A DNA stretch of 35,078 nt. Origin: a virus. The notes beneath the pieces were generated by a model. That model was not told the origin of the DNA. It saw nothing but the letters and a program-made list of their open reading frames with translations, and searched no databases. The stretch lies in IMG/VR virus record IMGVR_UViG_3300025168_000287, positions 1-35,078 of that record; one strand, given 5' to 3'. A program made the translations under genes and the position numbers. Below, piece by piece: positions 26,890 through 35,078 of this stretch; the first letter of the stretch is position 1; the number at the start of each line of letters is the position of its first letter.

Positions 26890-28386
26890 TTATTTTAAAG
26901 GTTCTAATATCATCGAATAGATGTGAATATCAGAAGTAGCTGTTGCTGCATTAGCAGTTACTCCTAATTTAATTGTAGAGTTCCAATCTAAATCTAAAGC
27001 ATACGTACCATAAGTATCTGCAGCTATTCCTTCTAAAAGCATATAACCGTAAGCTATTGCATATTTATTTGCTTTTATTACTGTTAATCTTGCTGTAAAG
27101 TGATCGCTATTTGGAGCTGTAGTAGTTGCATTAGTAACTGTTGTAGTACCAGCTACATCTATCGCTACAGTTTTTGTATTACCGTTAGCTGCAAAAAATC
27201 CACTTGTTTCTATTATAAATCCTTGCCCAACATCAAATTGATTTAAATCAAGAGATGCTGTATACAATGCGAATGCCGTTCCTGTAGCAACAGGCATAAC
27301 TAACCCTGATTGTATTAATTTTTCAGAGACTTCATCTGGAGCATGTGTATTGTTTTCTATATAATAATTTTTACCATCATTATAAATAGTAACTGCTTGA
27401 TACTTATTTAATAGTGTTATTTGAGGGTTAGAATCAATAGTAGCTCCTGATGCCTTAATAGTAATATTTTTAAGATCTGCTTGTCCAAACTCATCTTTAA
27501 TAACTATTTTAAACATGTGAGGATTACTTAAACTACTAACAGTAGGAAGTGTAATAGTACATGATGATCTTCTATTATCTATAGCTAATATACCTCTATC
27601 TTCTTCTAGTACTGTATAAGTCGCTCTATCTATCAATGTTCTATTATACATACTGCTCTCTTCAAGAGAGTCTTTAAACTTTTTAGGAGTTAATGCAGTT
27701 ATATCAGAACTAAAGCTTCTAACTTCTTCATCAGTTGCTATTTTTAGTATCCCTGCTTCATCTTCTGTTGCTAGAACTACATTTGTATTTATGATAGCAA
27801 ACTGGCTCCCAGCCTCTCCGTGAGTTCCTCCCTCGCTTTCTGACAAACATATAAGTATATCTCCCATCTGAAGATCTGGTCCATTTGTAGCAAAAGTCTT
27901 ATACTCTTGAACAGCTATAAACATGTCTCCAGCAGATGCTTTAGGATAAGATGCTGCATTTAAGTTTTTAACAGTTTTTACTGCAGCGTCTAATAGTTGG
28001 TCTGCATACTCTTTAGTTACCAAATCTTTAGCAGAAAAACTAAATTTACCAGAGTAAGTTAGAGGAGCAGATATTTTAGAGCTACCATCTACTTTAACTC
28101 TATGAGCAGCACTATCGTCTACATAATTTTTAGTAGCTGCATCATTAGGGCTTTTAGGATTAGGAATTTTTAAATTCTTAGCTAATGTAGGATTCTCTTT
28201 ATTTAGAGATCTTTTAAAAACTTCAGCTCTAAGTGCCTTTATTTCAGAAGATAGCTTAGTAGTATTTTTAACTAAAGAATTTGTAAAGTCCTTAACGCTA
28301 ATAGATTTTGTAGCGTTTCCTTGTACTATAGTTATTAAGTCTGAATTCTTAGGCTTAGACGCTTTAGGTAAATTAGATATTTTCAT
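26890..28386 (-). CDS. Tail fibre protein with jelly-roll-like tip
   Basis: A 498-aa fibre. Residues 1-75 include a helical, coiled-coil-like stretch (KLSSEIKALRAEVFKRSLNK). Residues 79-90 (SPNDAATKNYVD) and 121-128 (DLVTKEYA) are the 'A.tK.YVd' repeat that marks phage tail fibre shafts. Next is a beta-rich middle (about 180-350; RGILAIDNRRSSCTITLP), then a C-terminal globular beta domain of about 140 residues (from VMPVATGTAFALY to YSMILEPLK), likely a jelly-roll receptor-binding tip. An unusually AT-only TATA-like stretch precedes the start. It lies between the 243-aa and 2718-aa genes and probably works with them in host recognition. Confidence 0.82.
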   Translation of the reverse strand: MKISNLPKASKPKNSDLITIVQGNATKSISVKDFTNSLVKNTTKLSSEIKALRAEVFKRSLNKENPTLAKNLKIPNPKSPNDAATKNYVDDSAAHRVKVDGSSKISAPLTYSGKFSFSAKDLVTKEYADQLLDAAVKTVKNLNAASYPKASAGDMFIAVQEYKTFATNGPDLQMGDILICLSESEGGTHGEAGSQFAIINTNVVLATEDEAGILKIATDEEVRSFSSDITALTPKKFKDSLEESSMYNRTLIDRATYTVLEEDRGILAIDNRRSSCTITLPTVSSLSNPHMFKIVIKDEFGQADLKNITIKASGATIDSNPQITLLNKYQAVTIYNDGKNYYIENNTHAPDEVSEKLIQSGLVMPVATGTAFALYTASLDLNQFDVGQGFIIETSGFFAANGNTKTVAIDVAGTTTVTNATTTAPNSDHFTARLTVIKANKYAIAYGYMLLEGIAADTYGTYALDLDWNSTIKLGVTANAATATSDIHIYSMILEPLK

Positions 28387-28400
28387 TTTATATATATATA

Positions 28401-29132
28401 TTATACCTCTAATGGCGCCCCATCTTCAGCAGTTAATGATAAGTTATTTGCAGTCTTTAGGCTTTGTGTAACCTCTCTTTCAAGACCTATATTATAAAGT
28501 TCTAGATATTTTTGATCTGAGTATATTAAATCTAATTCTATAGCAATCTTATCTAGTAGTACATCTATTCTAGATAATTCCTCTGAAGTTAAATTTAATG
28601 AAGTTGTTACAGAATCTGCTCCTCCAGAAATATAAATAGCAGAAGGATATGTTATAGCATTTGATACTATAATTCTTCCTCCGTTATACCTAGATCCCTT
28701 AGAAAAAGTAAGAGTTATAGCTGCATCTGAAGAATTGTAAGTAGACGATATATCAGGGTGAGCATTAATCTGTCCAGAAACTACTGCTGTAGTAGTTCCT
28801 TCAGTAGAATATCCTGTATACCCTATCTTTTCTCTTACTCCTAAACTATCTTCTATAAATATATTAACAGCTTTAGGTTCAGTATCTTCAGAAGGGAGTG
28901 TAGGAATAATTTGCATCACTACTCTATTAGGTGATCTACCGTCTTTAAATATAGGATCAGGAACTTCTTCTCCTATAAAATCTAACCAAGAAGCAATAGT
29001 ATTATATAGTGATATTTTTTTTCTAGATTTAGAGTCTGAGCCTAATCTATCTAGGAACTTTAAGGTATATTCCTCAAAAGCATGCCTAGCCTGTAAATAT
29101 TTTTTATATATAGATGAATGATTAGCTGCCAT
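28401..29132 (-). CDS. Probable virion protein, unknown (tail appendage block)
   Basis: A 243-aa protein. The first 60 residues are helical and basic (IYKKYLQARHAFEEYTLKFL). A central beta region (about 80-170) contains VNIFIEDSLGVREKIGYTGY and GGRIIVSNAI. The C-terminal 70 residues (from LTSEELSRIDVLLDKIAIEL) form two or more helices. No signal peptide, membrane segment or catalytic motif is seen. It lies 7 nt after the metalloprotease-like gene and 14 nt before the fibre gene, so it probably joins or anchors these appendages. I do not recognise the family. Confidence 0.65.
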   Translation of the reverse strand: MAANHSSIYKKYLQARHAFEEYTLKFLDRLGSDSKSRKKISLYNTIASWLDFIGEEVPDPIFKDGRSPNRVVMQIIPTLPSEDTEPKAVNIFIEDSLGVREKIGYTGYSTEGTTTAVVSGQINAHPDISSTYNSSDAAITLTFSKGSRYNGGRIIVSNAITYPSAIYISGGADSVTTSLNLTSEELSRIDVLLDKIAIELDLIYSDQKYLELYNIGLEREVTQSLKTANNLSLTAEDGAPLEV

Positions 29133-29139
29133 AGTTATA

Positions 29140-32100
29140 TTATAATTTTACAAATCTACAAATATTTTCAATATTTTTTTGTATTTTAACGAATTTTTTT
29201 GCTGTATCCTCTAAAGAGTCTAGAACTTTAACAGCTTTAGATAATTGGTCTTTAGTATACAATCTTTCTCCAGAAAGCTTTAAGCTTCCTGAGAATGCTA
29301 TTCCTCCACTTCTCACACAATAAACTCCTGAATAAGAGTCGCCTGAAGCAGTAAAGTAAATTCCTCCAGATGTATATAAATTAGCAGTTAGAGTGTACCT
29401 AGCATCAGGGCATATTAGTTCATAATGCTCTTCTCCTAGTGCTTGTATCTCTTCTGTTGTAAAAGTTTCTCCTCCTGCGCACCCTACTATTTCTAACTCT
29501 CCATATATACATTCTTCAGTATTAATACTGTAATGAAATCCTCCCCCCGCACATCCTACAGGAGCTTGAGGGTAGTCCTCTGAATACATAATGGTACTTA
29601 TAGTTTCTCCTGGAGGAAACAAATCTAAAATCTCTGGCTCGACTTGGTTACAAGTTAGTATATCAGGATCTATGCATACGTTTATTGTCTCAGTAGGTAA
29701 TATACAATTATCGTCTCCTGCATACATACAAGATCCGTCATTAAAAACTGCATCTGAATCATAGTTAACTGCTGTAGGATCTATACATCCTTGCGGCTGC
29801 GTACTATAATATTCTACATAAGCTGTTATTTCTTCTAAGGTATTTTGCATATCTGGAGAAGTAGCGTAAGAAGATTTTAAATTTGCTTCTCTAGAAAATT
29901 CTGTAATTCTACCCCACTTTCCTCTTCCAGAGTCTAGAATAGCTTCTATTCTAAAAATACCTTCAACACTAAACAAAACCCTTTTAACATTCATTGCAGT
30001 TGTCTCATGTGTAAAATCACCTTCCTCAGAAAATATTAAACTACTTCTGCCATAGTTCATAGTATTATGCATGAAGTTTACATTAAACTCTCCTACAGAT
30101 GTGTCTTCACCATATAAAGGATTTGTAGGTGAATTTTCTACGATAACTAAATCCATTGCAAACCTAGAAGGATATACAACCTGCGTAGGAACATCTACTT
30201 TGAAAGGGTTATAATAAGTATCTGCTTCGTCTGAGCTCCCTAAAAGAGTTCTAGTTAATAACTCAGAGAATGAAACTTCTCCTGTAGTTATTACTCTAGG
30301 AGTATCTGATAATAAATCATCTTTTGTGTAAAAATCTTCTGATTCAGAGTCGAAGTCTAGTCCGAACTCTTCAGGTACTCCTTGGAATGGAGTAAACCCG
30401 TAATATCCAAATAAAGGCATATGCCCATTATTTCCTACATTTAAAGAATCAGTTAAATCTATTTTAGGCTTATCAGTATTGTATAAATGGTAGTCTTCTG
30501 GGTCGTCTAGAAACTCCGTCTTAAGAGCTAGAAAACTAAAGTAATTTGTATTCCAATAACCAATTGAAGAAAGTACCTCAGCTAAAGTATCTCTACTAAA
30601 AGGCTCCCCATCTTTAGTATAATTCTGAGTTGCGTATAAACAAGGACAAAGAGGGTTACCTTCATCGTCAAACTCATCATAAGCTTTATCTGTAGGCCAG
30701 TTATCAGGATAGGCAGGATAGTCTTCATCTAGCCAATTAAAATTTATATGCCAAAACTCATCAAGCACATCTGAAGGCGTGCCATCAGGATTAGGCACAC
30801 AAAAAGGTACTCTAGTTATTGTGTCTAAAGGGTTACCTATATCTGTTACCATACTCATAGAAGTTATGGATGTAATTTCCTGATATGCAACGGTACCTAC
30901 TTTAGTAATCTCTACTTTATTTGTGAACTGAGAAAGTGGTATAGAATTAGGCTCATCTGACTGTAATGTCACAGGAATAGTAACACTCCCTCCTCCGCCA
31001 CTGAAAAACTGCTTAACATTTATATCTCTACTGCCATCCGCTTCTATAATTAAATTACGAGTTTCATCAAATGCTAGATTAGTATACCCATGTACATAAT
31101 TTAAATCTTCCTGGTATAATGTTAGAGTTCCTTCAGTTCCGTGCCACATTAATTCTATATATCCCGCAGCATCATTATATAGAATGCCACCGCCGACAAG
31201 ATGAACACCGCTTAAATCAATTACATGAGTATTCTCTACTATTTTATTAAATACTAGAGATGCATTTCCTTGAGAATTTAGTTGTGTTGTATCTACACTA
31301 CCTGACCAGAAGCTAGGTAAATTTAAAAATTGTTCAAATAATTTTCTTCTTAAATCTAGTAGATCCGCTCCTAGAGGATTAGAAATATCTTTTATTTCTT
31401 TACTTATTGATCTTGTATCAAGATTTGTTGTAGTTGCAAGTCCTACTTTAGTAGTTATTTGTCCGTTATCTTTAATCTTATTAAAAAATACATCTAAAAA
31501 AGTAGCTTCATCGTTAGACATAACATTTAATGACTGTTGCGCAGGGGTAGCATCCTCTTCTAGAGGGAAGTTCATACTAGGAACAGTAATATTTTCCATA
31601 TCTGTTATAGACCCTCCCTGAAAAGTATGAGACAACCCTAGTGAGTGCCCAAACTCATGTAGTAAAATTTGAGCATACTTATAGGAATCCTCATCAAACC
31701 GATCAGCATCATCCATGTAAATATTTCCATTATAAGAGTGGCTTGGAGATGGTCCAAATCCTTTAAAAAGAGAACTCTGGTGAATACCACCTACGGTAGT
31801 CCACACATTCATAACAGGTAAAGTATTTCCCCATAACCCAAGTTCCTCAGCAAAATCAGCAAGCGATGCATGGTCTACAGTTCCTGATACATTACCTAAA
31901 GGGGAATTATACTCCTCTGTACAGTTACCTTCAGGATGATAACAGTATGCTTCATCACAATTTATTATAGGGCTTTCTACAGACTCTCCGTGTAACGTAA
32001 TTAAGGTGCAAGGATTTAATTTACTTAAATCGTGTGTAAATATAGCTCCCTGAGTACCGCATTCTATTAACCCTCCTAAATCATTAATATATTTAGTTTG

Positions 32101-32805
32101 CACGTAGTCGGCATATTCTTGAGTTTCTTCTAATAACTCTTCAGCTTCAGCGGGAGTATTTCCCTCTGCTATTAAGGCATCATACTGTAAGTCTTTAGCT
32201 GCTTCTGCAGTAGTATATTCACTCGAAGCTGCAGCTTGAGCATTTTCTATAGAAGTGTTAGTAAAATTAAAACTAGCTATTCCTTCGAGGGTTTGTTCTC
32301 CTGAATAATAAGATGAATTTATATTTAAAAACTTAGACACAAATGTACTAGGTAAATGAGTGGCTATCTTAAATCTTATCTTACTCTCTACCCCATGATC
32401 TGGATGATCTCTATGAGCCCCTATAGTACCTGAAGGTACATGTGTACCGTCTAGAAAAGAATTTAAGTAGTCTACTACCTCTGCGTAAAACACATCTGTA
32501 TACGTAGTTTCTGTGTCCGTTGATGGCGTTGAGGGTATAAACTGATGAAAAACTAAAGGTATATATATTAAATCTTCTGGCGCATAAGTTATATATGGGG
32601 GAGTTGGAGTTGGAGTTGGAGTAATTCTTGTATTTTTATTTTGATAATAGTCATCTAAACGCTGTTTAGCATCCACAGCTTCACTCCTAAGCATTTCCAA
32701 ATCTCCGTCAGTAAGAGGTATATTAGTGCTAGGATAAGAATGTAAACACCCTCCTATAATTTCTTCTTCAGTAGTTCTATTGTTATTTTTAAATTTATTA
32801 CCCAT
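29140..32805 (-). CDS. Pappalysin-like (M43) metallopeptidase with large insertion, virion-associated
   Basis: A 1221-aa protein. After a charged start and a TPTPTPTPP linker (62-70), a pappalysin-like N-terminal part begins (YIPLVFHQFI at 81-90). Residues 329-395 follow the M43 pattern: LPVMNVWTTVGG, then NIYMDD, then HEFGHSLGLSHTF at 383-395, with ligands H383, H387, H393 and catalytic E384. A D-T-P motif (LLSDTPRV at 831-838) and a Met-turn-like NTMNYG at 914-919 with a following FTHE come about 430 residues later, so the catalytic domain seems split by an insertion. Alternatively LNVMSNDE at 426-433 is the Met-turn. A GC-D repeat (1006-1026), Cys-rich strands and a helical tail end the protein. 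No signal peptide. It overlaps the decayed paralogue gene (TAATG at 32805). It may cut host surface proteins or the capsule during adsorption. Confidence 0.85.
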   Translation of the reverse strand: MGNKFKNNNRTTEEEIIGGCLHSYPSTNIPLTDGDLEMLRSEAVDAKQRLDDYYQNKNTRITPTPTPTPPYITYAPEDLIYIPLVFHQFIPSTPSTDTETTYTDVFYAEVVDYLNSFLDGTHVPSGTIGAHRDHPDHGVESKIRFKIATHLPSTFVSKFLNINSSYYSGEQTLEGIASFNFTNTSIENAQAAASSEYTTAEAAKDLQYDALIAEGNTPAEAEELLEETQEYADYVQTKYINDLGGLIECGTQGAIFTHDLSKLNPCTLITLHGESVESPIINCDEAYCYHPEGNCTEEYNSPLGNVSGTVDHASLADFAEELGLWGNTLPVMNVWTTVGGIHQSSLFKGFGPSPSHSYNGNIYMDDADRFDEDSYKYAQILLHEFGHSLGLSHTFQGGSITDMENITVPSMNFPLEEDATPAQQSLNVMSNDEATFLDVFFNKIKDNGQITTKVGLATTTNLDTRSISKEIKDISNPLGADLLDLRRKLFEQFLNLPSFWSGSVDTTQLNSQGNASLVFNKIVENTHVIDLSGVHLVGGGILYNDAAGYIELMWHGTEGTLTLYQEDLNYVHGYTNLAFDETRNLIIEADGSRDINVKQFFSGGGGSVTIPVTLQSDEPNSIPLSQFTNKVEITKVGTVAYQEITSITSMSMVTDIGNPLDTITRVPFCVPNPDGTPSDVLDEFWHINFNWLDEDYPAYPDNWPTDKAYDEFDDEGNPLCPCLYATQNYTKDGEPFSRDTLAEVLSSIGYWNTNYFSFLALKTEFLDDPEDYHLYNTDKPKIDLTDSLNVGNNGHMPLFGYYGFTPFQGVPEEFGLDFDSESEDFYTKDDLLSDTPRVITTGEVSFSELLTRTLLGSSDEADTYYNPFKVDVPTQVVYPSRFAMDLVIVENSPTNPLYGEDTSVGEFNVNFMHNTMNYGRSSLIFSEEGDFTHETTAMNVKRVLFSVEGIFRIEAILDSGRGKWGRITEFSREANLKSSYATSPDMQNTLEEITAYVEYYSTQPQGCIDPTAVNYDSDAVFNDGSCMYAGDDNCILPTETINVCIDPDILTCNQVEPEILDLFPPGETISTIMYSEDYPQAPVGCAGGGFHYSINTEECIYGELEIVGCAGGETFTTEEIQALGEEHYELICPDARYTLTANLYTSGGIYFTASGDSYSGVYCVRSGGIAFSGSLKLSGERLYTKDQLSKAVKVLDSLEDTAKKFVKIQKNIENICRFVKL

Positions 32806-34196
32806 TACTTATAAACTATATGATTACACAATAGCTCTATTTTAGTTTTGATAGAGTTAAATTTAGTAGATTCTTCTGAATAGTTTTTATTACTAGAAGA
32901 CTTTTTTAAATACACTGCACGAAGATTATCAGGGTAGTCTTCGCAATAAATATCAGAATAAAGAGAATAACTCATATACTCAGAAAAAGTATCCTTCATT
33001 TGTTTTAAAACCGTGCCATTAGTTTCAAACCCGCTTCTCATTATATTAACTTGTTCATCGCTAAATATTATAGTAACATCTTGACTATCTAATATAAAAT
33101 TCATAGGGTTAGCAATAACTGGATTAAATATTTCTTCAGAACTAAGTTCGTAACAATCTATATCCCCCCATAGTACAATATCTTTTTCTATAGTAGAAAA
33201 ATAATTTGGAGTAATTCTTGGAGGCAAATCATCACAACAATCTCCTTCTCCTCCTGTTAAAATACATCCTGAAGTACTGCAAGTTCCTTCTGGAAAAGGA
33301 GTTTGCATTAATTCTAAACTAGATATACCTAAAGGCAGTAATCCAAACATACTCCCTATAATGTGTTTATATAAAGGTTGAGGAGATTCGACAACTAACT
33401 CTTCTTCTGAAGGAAAAGTTATATTAGGATACCAATTCATAGAACTCATACCTAACTGCATAGCAACATCAGCCCCTAAATCATCTCTAATAATTTCTCT
33501 TAACCCATAATAAGGTAGTATTGTATAGTAAGATTTAACATCTGCTACCGCAGGGTGAATTCCTGTCATATACGCCCAAGTTTCAGAAGTATCATTTATA
33601 TTAGTTGCATTTAATTTGTTAGCTATAACAACAGTAAAAACATTATTAGTGTCTACGCGCTCTGCTACTGCTTCATCTATAACATTTTTATTAACTCCTA
33701 CTATAGGGTTACCGTCAACATCTTGGTCTCCTATAGCTATACCATCCCTGTAATAAGTAAACTCTCTAGTTATATTTCCAAAACCTCCTTCTTCTAAAAG
33801 ACCAAAATATGTTGTCTCAGAGGTAAAGTCTTGAGTATCTATAAGTATACTCCCAGGATAATCTATAATATCCCCATCTACTTTAGGCTTATCTGATAAA
33901 TAAAATTTAATATTACTCTCAATCATGGCAATATTAAATCCATCTAGTAATCTTTGAGAAGCTAAAAATGCTTGTTCTGGCGTTATTTCTAAAACAGGAG
34001 CTGACGTAGCTTGATCATTGCTAGGCTCATGTAGATATACAAATACTATAGGAATCTTTATAGTAGAATCTACATCACTAGCTCCTCCAGTTACTTCAGA
34101 AGAATAGTTAGAAAGTAAATCTGCCTGTTCTCCATTAAGTAGAGAATCTACAAGTTCATCTACAAATCCAGATATTTTACCATGTCTAAGTATCAT
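32805..34196 (-). CDS. Decayed pappalysin-like protein (pseudo-metallopeptidase)
   Basis: A 463-aa protein without signal peptide. Its landmarks run in the order of an M43 peptidase: an N-terminal strand KIPIVFVYLHE at 47-57 with the helix TPEQAFLASQRLLDGFN; then KHIIGSMFGLLPLG at 277-290 in place of HExxHxxGxxH; GDCCDDLPP at 318-326 in place of GDxxxDTP; then NPMNFILD at 363-370 and FSDEQVNIM at 378-386 in place of the Met-turn and 'FTxxQxxxM'. Of the zinc-site residues only H278 remains; the Glu and the other two His are I279, S282 and P288. It should be inactive and may instead bind a target. It precedes and is coupled to the intact M43-like gene. The C-terminus is helical with one Cys. 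Confidence 0.8.
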   Translation of the reverse strand: MILRHGKISGFVDELVDSLLNGEQADLLSNYSSEVTGGASDVDSTIKIPIVFVYLHEPSNDQATSAPVLEITPEQAFLASQRLLDGFNIAMIESNIKFYLSDKPKVDGDIIDYPGSILIDTQDFTSETTYFGLLEEGGFGNITREFTYYRDGIAIGDQDVDGNPIVGVNKNVIDEAVAERVDTNNVFTVVIANKLNATNINDTSETWAYMTGIHPAVADVKSYYTILPYYGLREIIRDDLGADVAMQLGMSSMNWYPNITFPSEEELVVESPQPLYKHIIGSMFGLLPLGISSLELMQTPFPEGTCSTSGCILTGGEGDCCDDLPPRITPNYFSTIEKDIVLWGDIDCYELSSEEIFNPVIANPMNFILDSQDVTIIFSDEQVNIMRSGFETNGTVLKQMKDTFSEYMSYSLYSDIYCEDYPDNLRAVYLKKSSSNKNYSEESTKFNSIKTKIELLCNHIVYK

Positions 34197-34750
34197 ACGT
34201 TCTCTAAACTTTCTAATAAACTTTTAGCTAATAATACTTTATCTAAATCAGAATCATCACAGTCTTCACATTGTAAATTAATAGAAGTTAAGGCTTTAGA
34301 TACTAGTTTAGATGTCATACAAGTATTTTTAAAAACAAACTCTTTGTGCCCATACTCATTTGTAATATCAGTGGAGTCAGATACTCTAATACTGATTTGA
34401 TATAAATTATCTTCTACAACTTCAAACCCTTCTATCTCATCCATGATCTCTTGGAGAGTTCTTATAGGTAAAGCTAGTTTGAATTTTTTATAATTATCCT
34501 CAAAAGGTATGTCTGCAAAATTTTGGTATGTATCTAAAGAAAACACTCCTTCAGATGTTACTAATTCTTCTCCCTCATAAAAATATACTTTGACTATAAT
34601 ATATATACTAGTATTATTTTTGTAAGGAATATGATTTAGTTCTCCCCACCCTCCTAAGTTATCCTCAGAATAATTTCCTGTCATATCTTCTATAACAAGA
34701 GTTCTACAATCATTTGTAGTTTGTATATCTAATTTTAAGTCTAAAGCCAT
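34193..34750 (-). CDS. Probable virion protein at the start of the appendage block, unknown
   Basis: A 185-aa protein. It begins with beta-rich LDLKLDIQTTNDCRTLVIED, has a central beta region with TSIYIIVKVYFYEGEELVTS, and ends in a helical tail preceded by CEDC (residues about 160-163). It is the first gene after the strong terminator at 34761-34795 and overlaps the next gene by ATGA at 34193. No signal peptide or catalytic motif. A short leader of about 10 A/T-rich bases precedes the ATG. By position it could be an adaptor between the head or tail and the following appendage proteins. The family is not recognised. Confidence 0.7.
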   Translation of the reverse strand: MALDLKLDIQTTNDCRTLVIEDMTGNYSEDNLGGWGELNHIPYKNNTSIYIIVKVYFYEGEELVTSEGVFSLDTYQNFADIPFEDNYKKFKLALPIRTLQEIMDEIEGFEVVEDNLYQISIRVSDSTDITNEYGHKEFVFKNTCMTSKLVSKALTSINLQCEDCDDSDLDKVLLAKSLLESLENV

Positions 34751-34760
34751 GTGTAAGTAT

Positions 34761-34795
34761 TAAAAAAGGGCAGACAGATAAGCTGCCTGCCCTTT
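34761..34795 (-). terminator. Strong intrinsic terminator after the right-edge gene
   Basis: The sequence AAAGGGCAG (34765-34773) pairs with CTGCCCTTT (34787-34795). One A/C mismatch follows, then CAG (34775-34777) pairs with CTG (34783-34785), closed by a 5-base loop. Read on the minus strand the stem is followed by a T run (34764-34762, six T in all counting the stem base). It lies between the stop at 34819 and the ATG at 34750. It probably ends or attenuates transcripts of a highly expressed upstream gene. Confidence 0.88.
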
Positions 34796-34818
34796 GATTA
34801 TATAAAATTATAAGAGTA

Positions 34819-35078
34819 TTAATCCCAAGCTGGAGTAACACCTCCAAACGCAGTAGTAATGTTTGAATTACCTGTCCCTTCAAGACTGGCTAATACAATA
34901 CACATCTTACCTTTACCACTTCCTGCAACTGCATGTCCAGGATCATCTAAATCTACTTGTAATTCAAGTGTATTATAAGATGTAGCCAGTGTACCATCAG
35001 CAAACAAAGTAATTAAGTCTGCATTTTGAGGAACTGAACCATGACGGTAAGGAGCACCTGCAGCACCTTGAGCAAACC
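34819..35078 (-). CDS. C-terminal end of an abundant structural protein, possibly major capsid (5' end beyond window)
   Basis: The frame is open from the right edge (starting FAQGAAGAPYRHGSVPQNAD) to a TAA at 34819; 85 codons plus the stop are seen, and the true start lies beyond the window. Internal TTG at 35007 is in frame but is not needed as a start. The visible part is beta-rich, with SYNTLELQVDLDDPGHAVAG and KMCIVLASLEG, and ends GGVTPAWD. It is followed by the only strong terminator in the window, as often seen behind major capsid or other highly expressed virion genes. That identity is only a suggestion from context; the visible fragment is too short to assign. Confidence 0.75.
   Translation of the reverse strand, partial: FAQGAAGAPYRHGSVPQNADLITLFADGTLATSYNTLELQVDLDDPGHAVAGSGKGKMCIVLASLEGTGNSNITTAFGGVTPAWD

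Noticed and set aside
1-35078. tRNA, rRNA, IS elements, integrase or attachment sites
   Set aside because: None could be recognised; the block is gene-dense with no intergenic gap above about 70 bases.

Overview
This window is a late (structural and lysis) gene block of a tailed phage that very probably infects a marine bacterium of the Bacteroidota (Flavobacteriales-like). Evidence: AT-rich DNA; every convincing gene on the minus strand, packed head to tail with TAATG or ATGA overlaps; almost no Shine-Dalgarno sequences; signal peptides ending in the Bacteroidota-style 'AQ'; many GC(T/M)DxxAxNYNxxAxxDDGSC repeats; a type IX secretion C-terminal sorting domain; and recognisable phage fibres, holin, M15 endolysin and connector-like proteins. 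No integrase, tRNA, rRNA, CRISPR array or IS element is visible. Whether the phage is crAss-like is an inference from gene order and remembered protein style, not proven here.

Transcription runs from the right edge to the left. At 35078-34819 is the 3' end of a gene (perhaps the major capsid protein), followed by a strong intrinsic terminator (34761-34795). Next comes a host-interaction block (34750-18727): a 185-aa protein, two pappalysin-like proteins (463 aa with a destroyed active site, 1221 aa with an intact HEFGHSLGLSH site), a 243-aa protein, a 498-aa fibre, and a 2718-aa giant protein that starts with a decayed matrixin-like domain and carries a long Cys-rich segment. Small proteins follow (107, 104, 48 and about 72 aa).

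From 17747 to 12692 lies a secretion and lysis block: a 747-aa secreted protein with an LNR module, eleven GC-D repeats and a T9SS sorting domain; a putative outer-membrane beta-barrel; a TM/coiled-coil protein; a YfiM-like protein; a thioredoxin-fold protein without CxxC; an M15 endolysin; and a 3TM-type holin. Then a NUMOD1-metallophosphoesterase fusion (12695-11532).

The left part (11530-1) is a head-tail connector and tail block: two connector-like proteins (231 and 154 aa), a small Thr/Arg-rich protein, a 663-aa fibre, a collagen-like fibre, a 295-aa connector-like protein, a 1343-aa tail nozzle/muzzle-like protein, and an open-ended virion protein (at least 897 aa) with an HEVGH zinc motif and repeated KY..GG motifs. 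This order resembles the ring - muzzle - cargo order of crAss-like podoviruses.

The most unusual content is the set of metzincin-like domains in three nearby genes (one intact, two decayed) and a phage gene addressed to the host's type IX secretion system.
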